This document shows positions 27,586-35,946 of a DNA stretch of 64,000 nt, one piece after another; the stretch's first letter is position 1, and each line of letters opens with the position of its first letter. The stretch is taken from assembly GCF_030160835.1 (NCBI RefSeq), contig NZ_BSPC01000058.1:149681-213680 (forward strand). The letters run 5' to 3'. The notes beneath the pieces are model-generated. The model was not told the origin of the DNA, searched no databases, and was given only the letters and a program-made list of their open reading frames with translations. A program made the position numbers and the translations under genes. Source of the DNA: Labrys miyagiensis (GTDB lineage: Bacteria; Pseudomonadota; Alphaproteobacteria; Rhizobiales; Labraceae).

Positions 27586-28011
27586 ATGCGCGCGATCATT
27601 GCAGTATTCATGCTTTTCATTGCGGCTACCGCTGCAAACGGTGATGAAGCCGTTTCGAAGCAAGTTGTGGTCTCCACAATCTTGGCGACTACAGTCACGG
27701 CTGCAGGTCAGCCGATTATCCTTCCAACAGGCCACGTTCGGCTGATAGCGTCGATGTATGAGATCGCCCCGGGAGTGTCACTGCCGGTCCATGAACACCC
27801 CTATCCGCGCTATGGCTATGTATTGGCCGGAGATCTTACGGTGACTGACAAGGAGAGTGGTGCGCAATCGACGTACAAAGCCGGCGACTTCATTGTTGAG
27901 ATGGTCGACCGTTGGCACTCTGGACAAAATACCGGGGCCGTTCCCGTGCGCCTTCTGGTGATCGACCAAGTGCCGGAGGCCGCCATCGGCAATACGGTGC
28001 TACGGCCCTGA
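27586..28011 (+). CDS. Secreted cupin-domain protein
   Basis: A 141-residue protein. The ATG at 27586 follows GGAGAG with 9-nt spacing; a TTG at 27577 is the alternative. A Sec signal (MRAIIAVFMLFIAATAANG) is followed by a single cupin: SLPVHEHPYPRYGYVLAGDL and later DRWHSGQNTG, providing two or three His and one Glu-like metal ligand positions. It is 125 bp after the NIPSNAP gene and probably a separate unit. Function unknown beyond metal- or small-molecule-binding. Confidence 0.85.
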   Translation: MRAIIAVFMLFIAATAANGDEAVSKQVVVSTILATTVTAAGQPIILPTGHVRLIASMYEIAPGVSLPVHEHPYPRYGYVLAGDLTVTDKESGAQSTYKAGDFIVEMVDRWHSGQNTGAVPVRLLVIDQVPEAAIGNTVLRP

Positions 28012-28229
28012 GATCCGAGCGTGCTTGGACATGGGGATGCTCCAGTCTGTAGTGAGTTGGCAACCTCTCAACTGCGGATAGGACGCCCATCAATGTTGGC
28101 CGCTGCCCGCCCCCTCGCCGCGCCTCCATACCGCGCGAGCGGTTTAGTCCCGGGGTGGTTTCCGGCCATTCGGAGTCGGTGCCAAGCGTCAGACTTTCAC
28201 CACTGGTTTTCCGCCGTTTCCAGAGGTGC

Positions 28230-28332
28230 TAAAGCGTTTTTCGATTTGACAGAATCGGCAAGAATCGCAAAGACGCGTCGAAACAAAAAGTTAGAGCAAA
28301 GTAGCGTTTGCGCCTAAACGCGCTTTGCTCTA
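28230..28332. repeat. Dispersed double-hairpin repeat, copy B
   Basis: Nearly identical, in opposite orientation, to copy C (47572-47674). It carries CTAAAGCG, CGATTTGAC, GGCAAGAATCGCAAAGACGC, then the second dyad from TTAGAGCAAA to GCGCTTTGCTCTA. The end of the element provides the stop of the small minus-strand ORF at 28330-28440. Confidence 0.8.
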
Positions 28333-28440
28333 GTGCTTCGACCGCCACGCCGATCGCATCCGCATGCCTGGTCCGCGCCGGCGCTCCAACACGTCTTCGG
28401 CCGCGCTGACCAGCAGCTCGAGTGTTTCCGCCGAGATCAT
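28330..28440 (-). CDS. Possible small protein, 36 aa
   Basis: ATG at 28440 has GGAGG five to six bases upstream. The peptide (MISAETLELLVSAAEDVLER at its start) reads like an amphipathic coding sequence with acidic then Arg-rich parts. Its TAG stop (28330-28332) is the first triplet of repeat copy B, so the original C-terminus may have been replaced. No family recognised. It could be a truncated remnant. Confidence 0.3.
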   Translation of the reverse strand: MISAETLELLVSAAEDVLERRRGPGMRMRSAWRSKH

Positions 28441-28467
28441 AACCTCCGGCAAGGGTTACTCCCTCAT

Positions 28468-28590
28468 TCATTGCGGTTCATGCCTATCCATTTCATCCTT
28501 GGTCGAGACAACGGTCGCATGGCGCAGCTGCTCTTCGTCCCTGAGGTGCCGCACGGCAGCAGTCAATCCTGGCCCAATCCATTGCGCCAT
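28468..28590 (-). CDS. Possible small protein or gene remnant, 40 aa
   Basis: Minus-strand frame from ATG 28590 with peptide parts WIGPGLTAAVRHLRDEEQL and TKDEMDRHEPQ, which have natural amino-acid composition. No ribosome site is seen, and the frame stays open upstream to about 28764, so the start is uncertain and this may be a 3' remnant. The next small frame begins 27 bp downstream. No family recognised. Confidence 0.25.
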   Translation of the reverse strand: MAQWIGPGLTAAVRHLRDEEQLRHATVVSTKDEMDRHEPQ

Positions 28591-28762
28591 GTGAAAGTAG
28601 GCAACAGCGGTCGGTTGGGTGCGCCTCCCGGAAGAGAAGTGAAAATTCAAGCAGGCAGGCACGGCGTAACGAGGGGGCCATCCGCCCGTCTTTTGCGTTC
28701 CTTGTGATGTGTGCTTTGGCCGTGGTAGCCTTACAGCCTGCGAAAGACCAGGAGGCATCGCC

Positions 28763-29566
28763 ATGACGCCGCTCGCGAGCTTTACGCGGACTCATCAGCT
28801 TTTGGCCTTTTTCGTCTTCGCCTATGCTTTTTCCTGGTGGGCCTGGGTCTGGTATCGGCTCGATCCGGGCCATGCGGATGCACCGATTCTCCCGCTTGGG
28901 CCACTGCTGGCCGCCGGCCTGACGTTGGCGCTCATCGGCGGCTGGCCGGCAGTCACGACCTGGCTCGCCAGGATTGGCCATTGGCGGGTCGGGCTGAAAT
29001 GGTACGCCCTGGCGTTGCTTCTGCCGCCGGCGCTGACACTGACAGCGGTGGGGTTAAATCTCTGGCTTGGGGCGACTTTGTCGGCGGAACTCGCCTTTCC
29101 CAACTGGTCCGACCTCGTCGTCCGCTTCGTCTTCATATTTCTCCTGATCGGGCTCGGCGAGGAACCAGCCTGGCGCGGCTTTGCCTTGCCGCGGCTTCTG
29201 GTCGGCCGAACCGCCCTTGGCGGCAGCCTCATCCTCGGCGCCCTCCACGCCGTCTGGCACCTGCCGCTTCTTGGTGTGGAATATGACGCCGGCAATATCC
29301 TGCCCTGGCTGATGAGCGTGTTCTGCTTCGGCATCGTCGTGACCTGGATGTGGCTGCACACGCAGGGCAGCCTGTTGCTGCCGATGCTGATGCATGCCTC
29401 CAACAACACCGCTGCCTTCTTCTGGCGAATGTTCGACGGCGGCGAGCAGATCGCGCTCTGGTGGCTTTGGAGTGGCCTGTGGCTGGTGACCGTAGCGGCC
29501 GTGGTGACCCTGACCGGGCCGGCCCTCACGCGCGATCGAATGGCGGCGTTGAAAGACAATCAATGA
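28763..29566 (+). CDS. CPBP-family intramembrane glutamic protease
   Basis: A 267-residue integral membrane protein with about seven helices. The ATG at 28763 follows AGGAGGCATC. The three CPBP motifs are visible: GEEPAWRGFALPRL (EExxxR), HAVWHLP (FxxxH region), and MHASNN. Bacterial members are Rce1-like proteases, often linked to bacteriocin self-immunity or peptide processing. There is no bacteriocin gene beside it. Confidence 0.9.
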   Translation: MTPLASFTRTHQLLAFFVFAYAFSWWAWVWYRLDPGHADAPILPLGPLLAAGLTLALIGGWPAVTTWLARIGHWRVGLKWYALALLLPPALTLTAVGLNLWLGATLSAELAFPNWSDLVVRFVFIFLLIGLGEEPAWRGFALPRLLVGRTALGGSLILGALHAVWHLPLLGVEYDAGNILPWLMSVFCFGIVVTWMWLHTQGSLLLPMLMHASNNTAAFFWRMFDGGEQIALWWLWSGLWLVTVAAVVTLTGPALTRDRMAALKDNQ

Positions 29567-29653
29567 CGAATTGGGGTGCTGTCAGGCAACTCCCACTTGT
29601 CTGGACCAGGCGTAAGATCATCGAGCTGCCTCGGGCCCGCTCGGCGAGGATGC

Positions 29654-29958
29654 TTACGAACGTATGAAGGCGAGCAGATCGGAATTGATCACGTCTGCGT
29701 TGGTCGTACACATGCCGTGTGGAAAGCCAGGATAGACTTTGAGTGTGGAATTCTTGAGCAGTTTAGCCTGCAAGACCGCGGCGTCTTTGTAGGGAACGAC
29801 CTGGTCGTCATCGCCCTGCAAGATAAGCGTAGGCGCCTTGATCGCCTTGAGATCTTCCGTTTGATCAGTTTCAGAGAAGGCCTTCATGCCATCATTAAGA
29901 GCCTTGGCGCCGCCCATCATGCCCTGGCGGATACTCCCAATTATCCTCACAACACCTG
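29654..29958 (-). pseudogene. Alpha/beta hydrolase (chloroperoxidase-like), C-terminal remnant
   Basis: The frame reads RQGMMGGAKALNDGMKAFSE, then APTLILQGDDDQVVP and PGFPHGMCTTNADVI. These are the last ~100 residues of the non-haem chloroperoxidase/esterase group, with the acid Asp and the catalytic His present. The nucleophile Ser, oxyanion region and whole N-terminal two thirds are absent. The frame is open further upstream only as a shadow over the nucleoside hydrolase 3' end. It abuts that gene, so a deletion probably joined them. Confidence 0.75.
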
Positions 29959-30918
29959 TCAGACTCCCAATCTTTGAAGAAACATCTCGCGAAACCGCGG
30001 GCGATCGACGTCTGTAAGCACATTCGTCAGCGGTGTCTGCGTCCATTCCCGCTCCTGCCCATTTGACGCATTGGTTCGGCGATCCGCTACCGTCATCCCC
30101 CTCGTGAAAGTTCCTCTGAGTTCCACCTGGATCGGGAGTTGTTCACTCGCTGCGATGATCGCCGGTTCGGCCACAACTGCCACGGTGAGGGCAGAATGAG
30201 CGGCGCAGGCGTATCGCCCCAATTTCTTGGAATAGAAGTTCATATAGAACGGCATCATTGCTGCGATGTAGCGAGCCTCTGCGCCACCAGCCTGTAGGCG
30301 CTTGAGATCTTTCTCTTCGAGAATGGTGTCGTCCGTGACGTCGAGCCCGACCATATCAACCTGCCACCCTGCCTGCTGCAGGACCATTTGGGCTCCCTCC
30401 GGGTCGTGCCAGGCATCGGCTTCAGCAACAGGTGTAACATTCCCTGGCACGTAGACGGCGCCGCCCATCCAAACCACTCTGGGAAGGTATTTCGGGAGCT
30501 CAGGATCTATGGCCAACGCCAAAGCCAGATTAGTGAGCGGTCCTAAAGCGATATAGGTAATTTCTCCAGGATGAGCGCGCGCAAGTGCAATCGTCAGTTC
30601 AGCCGCGGACTCCCGAGTAGGCTTGATCGTTTTCGGCTTGTCAAAACCGGCATTGCCGACGCCATCGTCGCCGTGCACGAATGGCGAGTAGTTTGGATTA
30701 CCCACCAGGCCTCGCCCGGCGCCCTTGGCAAGCGGAATATCCTCACGGCCGAAGACCTCCATCAGATAGGCCGTATTTTCAGTCGTCAGTTCCACGCTGA
30801 CATTTCCAAATACGGAAGTGAATGCGACCACGTCCAACTCGGGAGAGCGCAGGGCGAGAGCGCATCCCATGGCATCGTCCACACCGGTATCGGTATCCAC
30901 GATCACTTTGGTCTTCAT
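29959..30918 (-). CDS. Nucleoside hydrolase (inosine-uridine type) with an altered metal ligand
   Basis: A 319-residue N-ribohydrolase that cleaves nucleosides to base and ribose; cytoplasmic. The N-terminal calcium motif DTDTGVDDA is intact (Asp10, Asp14, Asp15), as are WMGGAV and the later AWHDPEGA. At the second metal motif, where the family has His-Asp, this protein reads AAHSALTVA: His241 is kept but residue 242 is Ser (TCT at 30193-30195) instead of Asp. It is the last gene of the BMP-type nucleoside importer operon, which supports substrate and pathway. Activity is uncertain because of the substitution. Confidence 0.88.
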   Translation of the reverse strand: MKTKVIVDTDTGVDDAMGCALALRSPELDVVAFTSVFGNVSVELTTENTAYLMEVFGREDIPLAKGAGRGLVGNPNYSPFVHGDDGVGNAGFDKPKTIKPTRESAAELTIALARAHPGEITYIALGPLTNLALALAIDPELPKYLPRVVWMGGAVYVPGNVTPVAEADAWHDPEGAQMVLQQAGWQVDMVGLDVTDDTILEEKDLKRLQAGGAEARYIAAMMPFYMNFYSKKLGRYACAAHSALTVAVVAEPAIIAASEQLPIQVELRGTFTRGMTVADRRTNASNGQEREWTQTPLTNVLTDVDRPRFREMFLQRLGV

Positions 30919-30971
30919 CGTTCAACTCCGTAAGAAAAAGGGTAAGTGGAATTGTCAAGGGCAGTGCAGAT

Positions 30972-31937
30972 TCAGCGCTCTTTGACGTAAGGCGTTCCGC
31001 ACGCGTGGGGCGGTTCAGCGCGGCCCATCAAGCCCGCGAGCAGAACAACTGTGAGGATGTAAGGCAGGGCTTGCACGAGCTCGACCGGCACTTCGAAGCC
31101 GAACGCAAAGGTGCCTTGCAGGCGGGCCTGCAACGCCTCCAGGAAACCAAACAACAAACAGGCCACCAAGACCGGCCAGGGTCGCCAGTTGGCGAAAATG
31201 AGAGCGGCAAGAGCGAGGTATCCACGTCCGGCGGTCATGTCGCGTCCAAAGCCAGCATTCTGCGCGGTGGAGAGGTAGGCGCCAGCCATCCCGCACAGAA
31301 CGCCAGTAATCACGAGAGCAAGGTAGCGCATGCGGGTTACCGAGATGCCGGCAGTGTCGACGGCCGCAGGGTGTTCCCCGACTGCACGGAGCCTGAGGCC
31401 AAAGCGTGTCTCGCGAACGATCCACGCGGTAAGCGGCACGGCCAGGAAGGCAACATAGACGAGGCCCGGGTGTCCCGAGAGCAAGCCCGCATAGAGTGAC
31501 CCAAGGATGGGCAACTCGCGGATCTGATCAGCAAATGGCCACGTGATTGCCTGAAAGCGCGCATCTCCAATTAGCTGAGGCGTCTGGCCGCCACGAAGGT
31601 ACCATGCATTGCCTAATGTCGATGTCAGGCCCGACGCCAGGATGTTGATGGCCAGGCCTGAGACTACCTGGTTGCCGCGATGGGTGATGCTGGCAAAGCC
31701 GTGAAGCATGGCCATCAGGATGGCGACGATCATACCGGCTATCAGACCCAAAAGTGCGGAGCCGGACTGCGCCGCCACAACCGCGCTCGCAAAGGCCCCT
31801 GCCAGCATCTTGCCTTCTATACCGATGTCCACAATGCCTGCTCGTTCTGAGAAGAGCGCCGCGAGCGAAGCGAGCAGCAAGGGCGTGGATGTTCGGACGG
31901 TCGCATCCAATATAGAAATCAGACCGAGTTGATCCAT
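30972..31937 (-). CDS. Nucleoside-type ABC permease (NupQ/YufQ family)
   Basis: A 321-residue inner-membrane permease of the BPD_transp_2 group, about eight to ten helices. It shows LFSERAGIVDIGIEGKMLAG, the signature of purine/nucleoside permeases, and LRAVGEHPAAVDTAGISV. Its start overlaps the stop of the upstream permease by one base (TAATG). It is followed after 53 bp by the nucleoside hydrolase. Confidence 0.92.
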   Translation of the reverse strand: MDQLGLISILDATVRTSTPLLLASLAALFSERAGIVDIGIEGKMLAGAFASAVVAAQSGSALLGLIAGMIVAILMAMLHGFASITHRGNQVVSGLAINILASGLTSTLGNAWYLRGGQTPQLIGDARFQAITWPFADQIRELPILGSLYAGLLSGHPGLVYVAFLAVPLTAWIVRETRFGLRLRAVGEHPAAVDTAGISVTRMRYLALVITGVLCGMAGAYLSTAQNAGFGRDMTAGRGYLALAALIFANWRPWPVLVACLLFGFLEALQARLQGTFAFGFEVPVELVQALPYILTVVLLAGLMGRAEPPHACGTPYVKER

Positions 31938-33088
31938 TACTCACTCCCTCCCCCGCCAGTCTTGAAGAGAGCCTCGATCGGCGCGCGGAACATATGCTCA
32001 AGCGCGCCGGCGAATAGAATGATGACACCCTGGATCACGACCGTCAGGTCACGCGTGATCGCCGGCATGGCGAAGCTGAGCTGGGAGCCTCCTTGGTAGA
32101 GAGCTCCGAATAGAAGGCTGGCGAGCACGATACCGAAAGGGTGATTGCGCCCCATCAGCGAGACTGCGATCCCGACAAAACCAGCGCCTGCCACAAAATT
32201 CAGAACGAGCCTCTGCTGCGATCCCATGACTTCGTTGACCGCGATGAGGCCTCCCAGTGCGCCAGACAGGCACAAGATGGCGATGACGACCCGATCCACT
32301 CGTATTCCGGCATAGGTCGCCGCGCGCGCACTGAAACCAACGGTGCGAAGCGCATAGCCCCATCGCGTTCGCCAAATGAAGATCCAGACCGCCCAGCTGC
32401 AGGCGAGCGCCAGTACGAATGAGATGTTGAGCGGCACTTTTGAGAACGACCGGCCAAACCAACGCATGACGTCAGTGAGCGTGAGCAGCGAGGCCTTCGG
32501 CGCAAAGTGCGGGCTTTCAGGCGTCATACGGCCAGGCGCCGCGAGGACGTGCACGAGCACGTAGACCATGAGCGACGCAGCGATGAAATTGAACATGATC
32601 GTCGTGATTACGACGTGGCTGCCGCGGCGAGCCTGCAGGTAACCTGGGAGGAATGCCCATGCGGCGCCGAAAGCAAGCGCGGCAATAATTGCGACTGGAA
32701 AGAGGATCAGCGCCGGCAGAAAGGCGAGATGCAGGCATACGAGCGTTACGCCAAGGCCTGATACATAGGCCTGGCCCTCGACACCGATATTGAACAAGCC
32801 GCCATGGGCGGCGACAGCCACCGCCAGCCCGGCGAAGATAAAGTCGGTGGCATAAAACAGCGTGTAGCTGAGGTTGCGCCCATCGCCGAACGCGCCGGTG
32901 AACAAGATACCGGCTGCGCGCAAAGGCGTCATGAGGTAATCAGCGAAAGGCAAGGTGCCAGTACTAAAGGGTTGCCAGTAGATGATGAGCACGACCGCGC
33001 CAGCGGCCAGCGCAGCCAAGAGAAAATTGACGAGTGGAAGTACGATAGTCGAGGCCCAGACTGGTACCCTTGCAAGCTTGATAAGCAT
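31937..33088 (-). CDS. Nucleoside-type ABC permease (NupP/YufP family)
   Basis: A 383-residue inner-membrane permease, partner of the NupQ-type subunit. Marks include FAGLAVAVAAHGGLFNIGVE and MFNFIAASLMVYV. Start and stop overlap both neighbours by one base (TGATG and TAATG), showing tight translational coupling in the order ATPase, permease, permease. Confidence 0.92.
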   Translation of the reverse strand: MLIKLARVPVWASTIVLPLVNFLLAALAAGAVVLIIYWQPFSTGTLPFADYLMTPLRAAGILFTGAFGDGRNLSYTLFYATDFIFAGLAVAVAAHGGLFNIGVEGQAYVSGLGVTLVCLHLAFLPALILFPVAIIAALAFGAAWAFLPGYLQARRGSHVVITTIMFNFIAASLMVYVLVHVLAAPGRMTPESPHFAPKASLLTLTDVMRWFGRSFSKVPLNISFVLALACSWAVWIFIWRTRWGYALRTVGFSARAATYAGIRVDRVVIAILCLSGALGGLIAVNEVMGSQQRLVLNFVAGAGFVGIAVSLMGRNHPFGIVLASLLFGALYQGGSQLSFAMPAITRDLTVVIQGVIILFAGALEHMFRAPIEALFKTGGGGSE

Positions 33089-34644
33089 CAGTGGGGCCTC
33101 ACACCGGCCATCATCATGCCGATAGTCTGTTCGTCCGCATCCTCACCGTCGAGCTCCCCAACGATCGTGCCATCGAACATCACGATAATTCTATCGGACA
33201 AAGCACGGATCTCATCGAGTTCCACCGAGACCAGCAGCAAGGCCTTTCCGGCTTGGCGGAGGTCGAGCATTCGACGGTGGATCTGCTCGATGGCGCCGAT
33301 ATCCACGCCCCGAGTGGGCTGGCCAATAAGGAGAATTTGCGGGTCATCCTCGACCTCGCGCCCGACGATCAGTTTTTGTTGATTGCCGCCGGAGAAATTG
33401 GAGGCACGAAGAAACGGATCCGGCGGTCGCACGTCATACGCGTGCATCAGCGCGCGCGTGTGCGCGAGTATGGCCAGGCGATTGCTGAGAATGCGGTGGT
33501 TGTACCCTCGGGCGTCTTGGCGGCCGAGAATTGCGCATTCACTGGCGCTGAACCGGCCAACCAGACCGTCACGATGTCGATCCTCGGGGATATGGCCAAC
33601 TCCGAGGTTACGCAAGGTGCGGGCATTTGGACTGCGCATTGCGGCGATCGAGCGCCCTCCGACCGAAAAGTCCCCGGAGGTTGGCCGCACCATACCGGAT
33701 AGCACTGCAAGCAGCTCGGTTTGACCATTGCCGGAGACTCCGGCGATACCGACGATTTCACCCGCACGCACATTAAACGAGACGCCTTTGAGACGTCGGA
33801 CACCTATTTCATCAACATAGTCCAGGTTTCGAACGTCGAGCAGCGCCTCTCCCGGTTCAGACCGCGCTGGCCTGTTCGTGGCTGCGACCCTGCGCCCAAC
33901 CATCAAGGATGCCAGTTCGGCCTGGTTGGTCGCCTCGGTTCGCAGCGTCTGGATGAGCTTTCCCTGCCGCATCACCGAAACGGAGTCAGTAATCGCCAGG
34001 ATCTCGCGCAGCTTGTGCGTGATGAGGATAACGGTCTTTCCTTCCTCCCGAAGCGCCGCAAGAATTCGGAAGAGATGGTCGGTCTCGGCTGGGGTAAGAA
34101 CACCAGTCGGCTCATCGAGTACAAGAATGTCGGCGCGGCGAAACAGGGCCTTGAGAATCTCGACGCGCTGACGAACGCCCACCGGCAGATCGCGTACGAG
34201 AGCGTCGGGAGAAACTTCCAGCTTGTAGTCGGCCTCGATCTCCTGGAGTTTCTCTCGAACACGTCGCCGGCTCTTTGTGATGATCGAATGCCCCTCGGCG
34301 CCTAGCATGACATTCTCGACGACGCTGAAGGGTTCCACCAACATGAAGTGCTGGTGGACCATGCCGATGCCCGCCGCGATGGCATCGCTTGAGCTTCGGA
34401 TCTGGCGCTGCGCTCCCCCTACCCAGATCTCGCCTTCATCCGGTTCATAAAAACCGTAGAGGATTGACATGAGGGTCGATTTGCCCGCGCCGTTCTCACC
34501 GATGATGCCGTGGATTTCGCCCCGCCTTACACCAAGCGAGACGTTGTCGTTGGCACGCACCTTGCCGAACCTCTTGGAGATGCCGCGCAGCTCGATAGCA
34601 AGAGAGGTGGATGTATCGGGAGGCGTCGCGCTCATCGCTGTCAA
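33088..34644 (-). CDS. Nucleoside-type ABC importer ATPase (NupO/YufO family)
   Basis: A 518-residue double ATPase. Domain 1 has Walker A GENGAGKSTL, GVRQRVEILKAL in place of the signature, and LVLDEPTGVLTP. Domain 2 has GVSGNGQTELL, FSGGNQQKLIVGRE, and LIGQPTRGVDIGA where LDEPT is replaced, as is common in the second domain of this group. MVHQHFMLVEPFSVVENVML is the family's Q-loop region. It is 8 bp downstream of the binding-protein gene. Confidence 0.93.
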   Translation of the reverse strand: MTAMSATPPDTSTSLAIELRGISKRFGKVRANDNVSLGVRRGEIHGIIGENGAGKSTLMSILYGFYEPDEGEIWVGGAQRQIRSSSDAIAAGIGMVHQHFMLVEPFSVVENVMLGAEGHSIITKSRRRVREKLQEIEADYKLEVSPDALVRDLPVGVRQRVEILKALFRRADILVLDEPTGVLTPAETDHLFRILAALREEGKTVILITHKLREILAITDSVSVMRQGKLIQTLRTEATNQAELASLMVGRRVAATNRPARSEPGEALLDVRNLDYVDEIGVRRLKGVSFNVRAGEIVGIAGVSGNGQTELLAVLSGMVRPTSGDFSVGGRSIAAMRSPNARTLRNLGVGHIPEDRHRDGLVGRFSASECAILGRQDARGYNHRILSNRLAILAHTRALMHAYDVRPPDPFLRASNFSGGNQQKLIVGREVEDDPQILLIGQPTRGVDIGAIEQIHRRMLDLRQAGKALLLVSVELDEIRALSDRIIVMFDGTIVGELDGEDADEQTIGMMMAGVRPH

Positions 34645-34652
34645 TTTCGGCT

Positions 34653-35651
34653 TCAGTTGGGACAGGAATTGGTCTTGACGTAGTCGGTCACCGTGATCTT
34701 TCCGGAGATGATCTGGTCCCGCGCCGCTTCGACCTTGGCCTTCATTTCTGGCGTGACTAGCTTGGCGTTGTCGTCATCCAGGGCCCAATCGACGCCCTTA
34801 TCGGCCAATCCCATGACTTTGACGCCTGGCTTCCAGCTGCCATTCTTGGCGTCGTCAAAGGCGTCATAGGTGGCAACGTCCAGCCGGTTGACCATCGACG
34901 TAAGGACGGATCCGGGATGGAGGCCATTTTGGTTGCTGTCGACGCCAATCGCGAGCTTCTTTGCATCCGCTGCCGCCTGGAGCACACCGACACCCGTTCC
35001 GCCGGCCGCTGCGTAAACGACGTCCGCACCACGGTCGAACTGGCTGCGGGCAAGTTCGCCACCTTTGGTCGGATCATTCCACGCCTCGGGTGTCGTGCCG
35101 GTCATGTTTTCGATGACCTGGATCTTTGGATTTATGAAGTTCGCCCCTTGCTTGTATCCACAGCTGTAGGAACGGATCAGCGGAATATCCATACCGCCGA
35201 CGAAGCTGATCACGTTGGACTTGGAAGCCATGGCTGCGAGCGCGCCGACCAGAAACGACCCCTCCTCGGCCTTGAACACGACTGACTGCACATTCGGCTT
35301 GTCGAGTTCGTCGTCGAGAATGACGAAATGGCTATCGGGAAACTCCTCGGAGACCGTGGACAGAGCATCCTCGAATGCGAAGCCTACAACGATGACCGGG
35401 TTATGCCCCGCTTCGGCTTCGGAGCGGATTGCCTGTTCCCTTTGAGTCTCGTTCGAGATCTCGAACTCCGCGAAGCTCCCGCCGTTCTTGGCGACCCACG
35501 ACTTCGCGCCATTGAAGACCGCTTCATTGAACGAGTGATCATATTTGGAGCCAAGATCGTAGATTACCGCCGGATCTGCCCGGCTTGCTGTGGTTCCGAG
35601 CAGCATCAGCGCGAGTGCCGGCAGCAACAGCTGCACCAATGGCTTTCTCAT
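34653..35651 (-). CDS. BMP-family nucleoside-binding protein
   Basis: A 332-residue binding protein. The ATG at 35651 (MRKPLVQLLLPALALMLLG) is chosen for its signal peptide and AGGGG upstream. The BMP family marks are DLGSKYDHSFNEAVFNGAKS, GFAFEDALSTVSEEFP, FKAEEGSFLVGALAAMASK and VDSNQNGLHPGSVLTSM. In Gram-negative bacteria these proteins bind purine nucleosides. It heads a five-gene leftward operon ending in nucleoside hydrolase, so the operon takes up and splits nucleosides. Confidence 0.93.
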   Translation of the reverse strand: MRKPLVQLLLPALALMLLGTTASRADPAVIYDLGSKYDHSFNEAVFNGAKSWVAKNGGSFAEFEISNETQREQAIRSEAEAGHNPVIVVGFAFEDALSTVSEEFPDSHFVILDDELDKPNVQSVVFKAEEGSFLVGALAAMASKSNVISFVGGMDIPLIRSYSCGYKQGANFINPKIQVIENMTGTTPEAWNDPTKGGELARSQFDRGADVVYAAAGGTGVGVLQAAADAKKLAIGVDSNQNGLHPGSVLTSMVNRLDVATYDAFDDAKNGSWKPGVKVMGLADKGVDWALDDDNAKLVTPEMKAKVEAARDQIISGKITVTDYVKTNSCPN

Positions 35652-35946
35652 AATCGCATGTCCCCTAGGTGGCTTGGAAGCAGGCTGACTAAGGTCACCT
35701 CCTGCCTTTATGTATGAAAGTATACTTTTTGAGACACCGCAAGCACTTTTTTCAGCGCCTTGTGTCTCACCGCCAAAATTGTCCACTAGAGCGATAAATA
35801 GCTGATTTTACACAATAAAATGTATACCATCCATGCAATAGTCGATTCTTTCCAGCATCATTTGGCGAACCCCGATGCTGGACATCGCTACGAAAATGTA
35901 TACTTTATGGCGAGTCACGATTCGAACTCGACCGTCGAGGACGCCT
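35652..35946. promoter_or_regulatory. Divergent promoter region with three GTATAC-centred sites
   Basis: A 295-bp AT-rich region between the divergent BMP operon and the aminotransferase/GntR operon. GTATAC cores occur at 35721-35726 (inside the 12-bp palindrome AAAGTATACTTT, 35718-35729), 35822-35827 (preceded by AAAAT) and 35898-35903 (preceded by GAAAAT, followed by TTTA). The spacings are 101 and 76 bp. They are likely operators of the FCD-type GntR regulator encoded at 37329-38036. Confidence 0.55.

Larger units (their letters stand above)
28012..28762. other. Intergenic region with repeat copy B and two possible small minus-strand ORFs
   Basis: A 750-bp region. It contains the repeat at 28230-28332 and, on the minus strand, two short adjacent reading frames (28468-28590 and 28330-28440) that look coding. 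The rest (28012-28229 and 28591-28740) shows nothing recognisable. GGAGGCATC just before 28763 is the ribosome site of the CPBP gene. Confidence 0.5.

Noticed and set aside
29567-29653. Possible insertion-sequence end next to the truncated hydrolase
   Set aside because: The sequence only vaguely resembles IS6-type ends; no transposase or paired repeat is present.
35915-35945. tRNA-like T-loop (GATTCGAACTC) near the aminotransferase start
   Set aside because: The flanking bases do not pair into a T-stem or acceptor stem, and no other tRNA arm is present.
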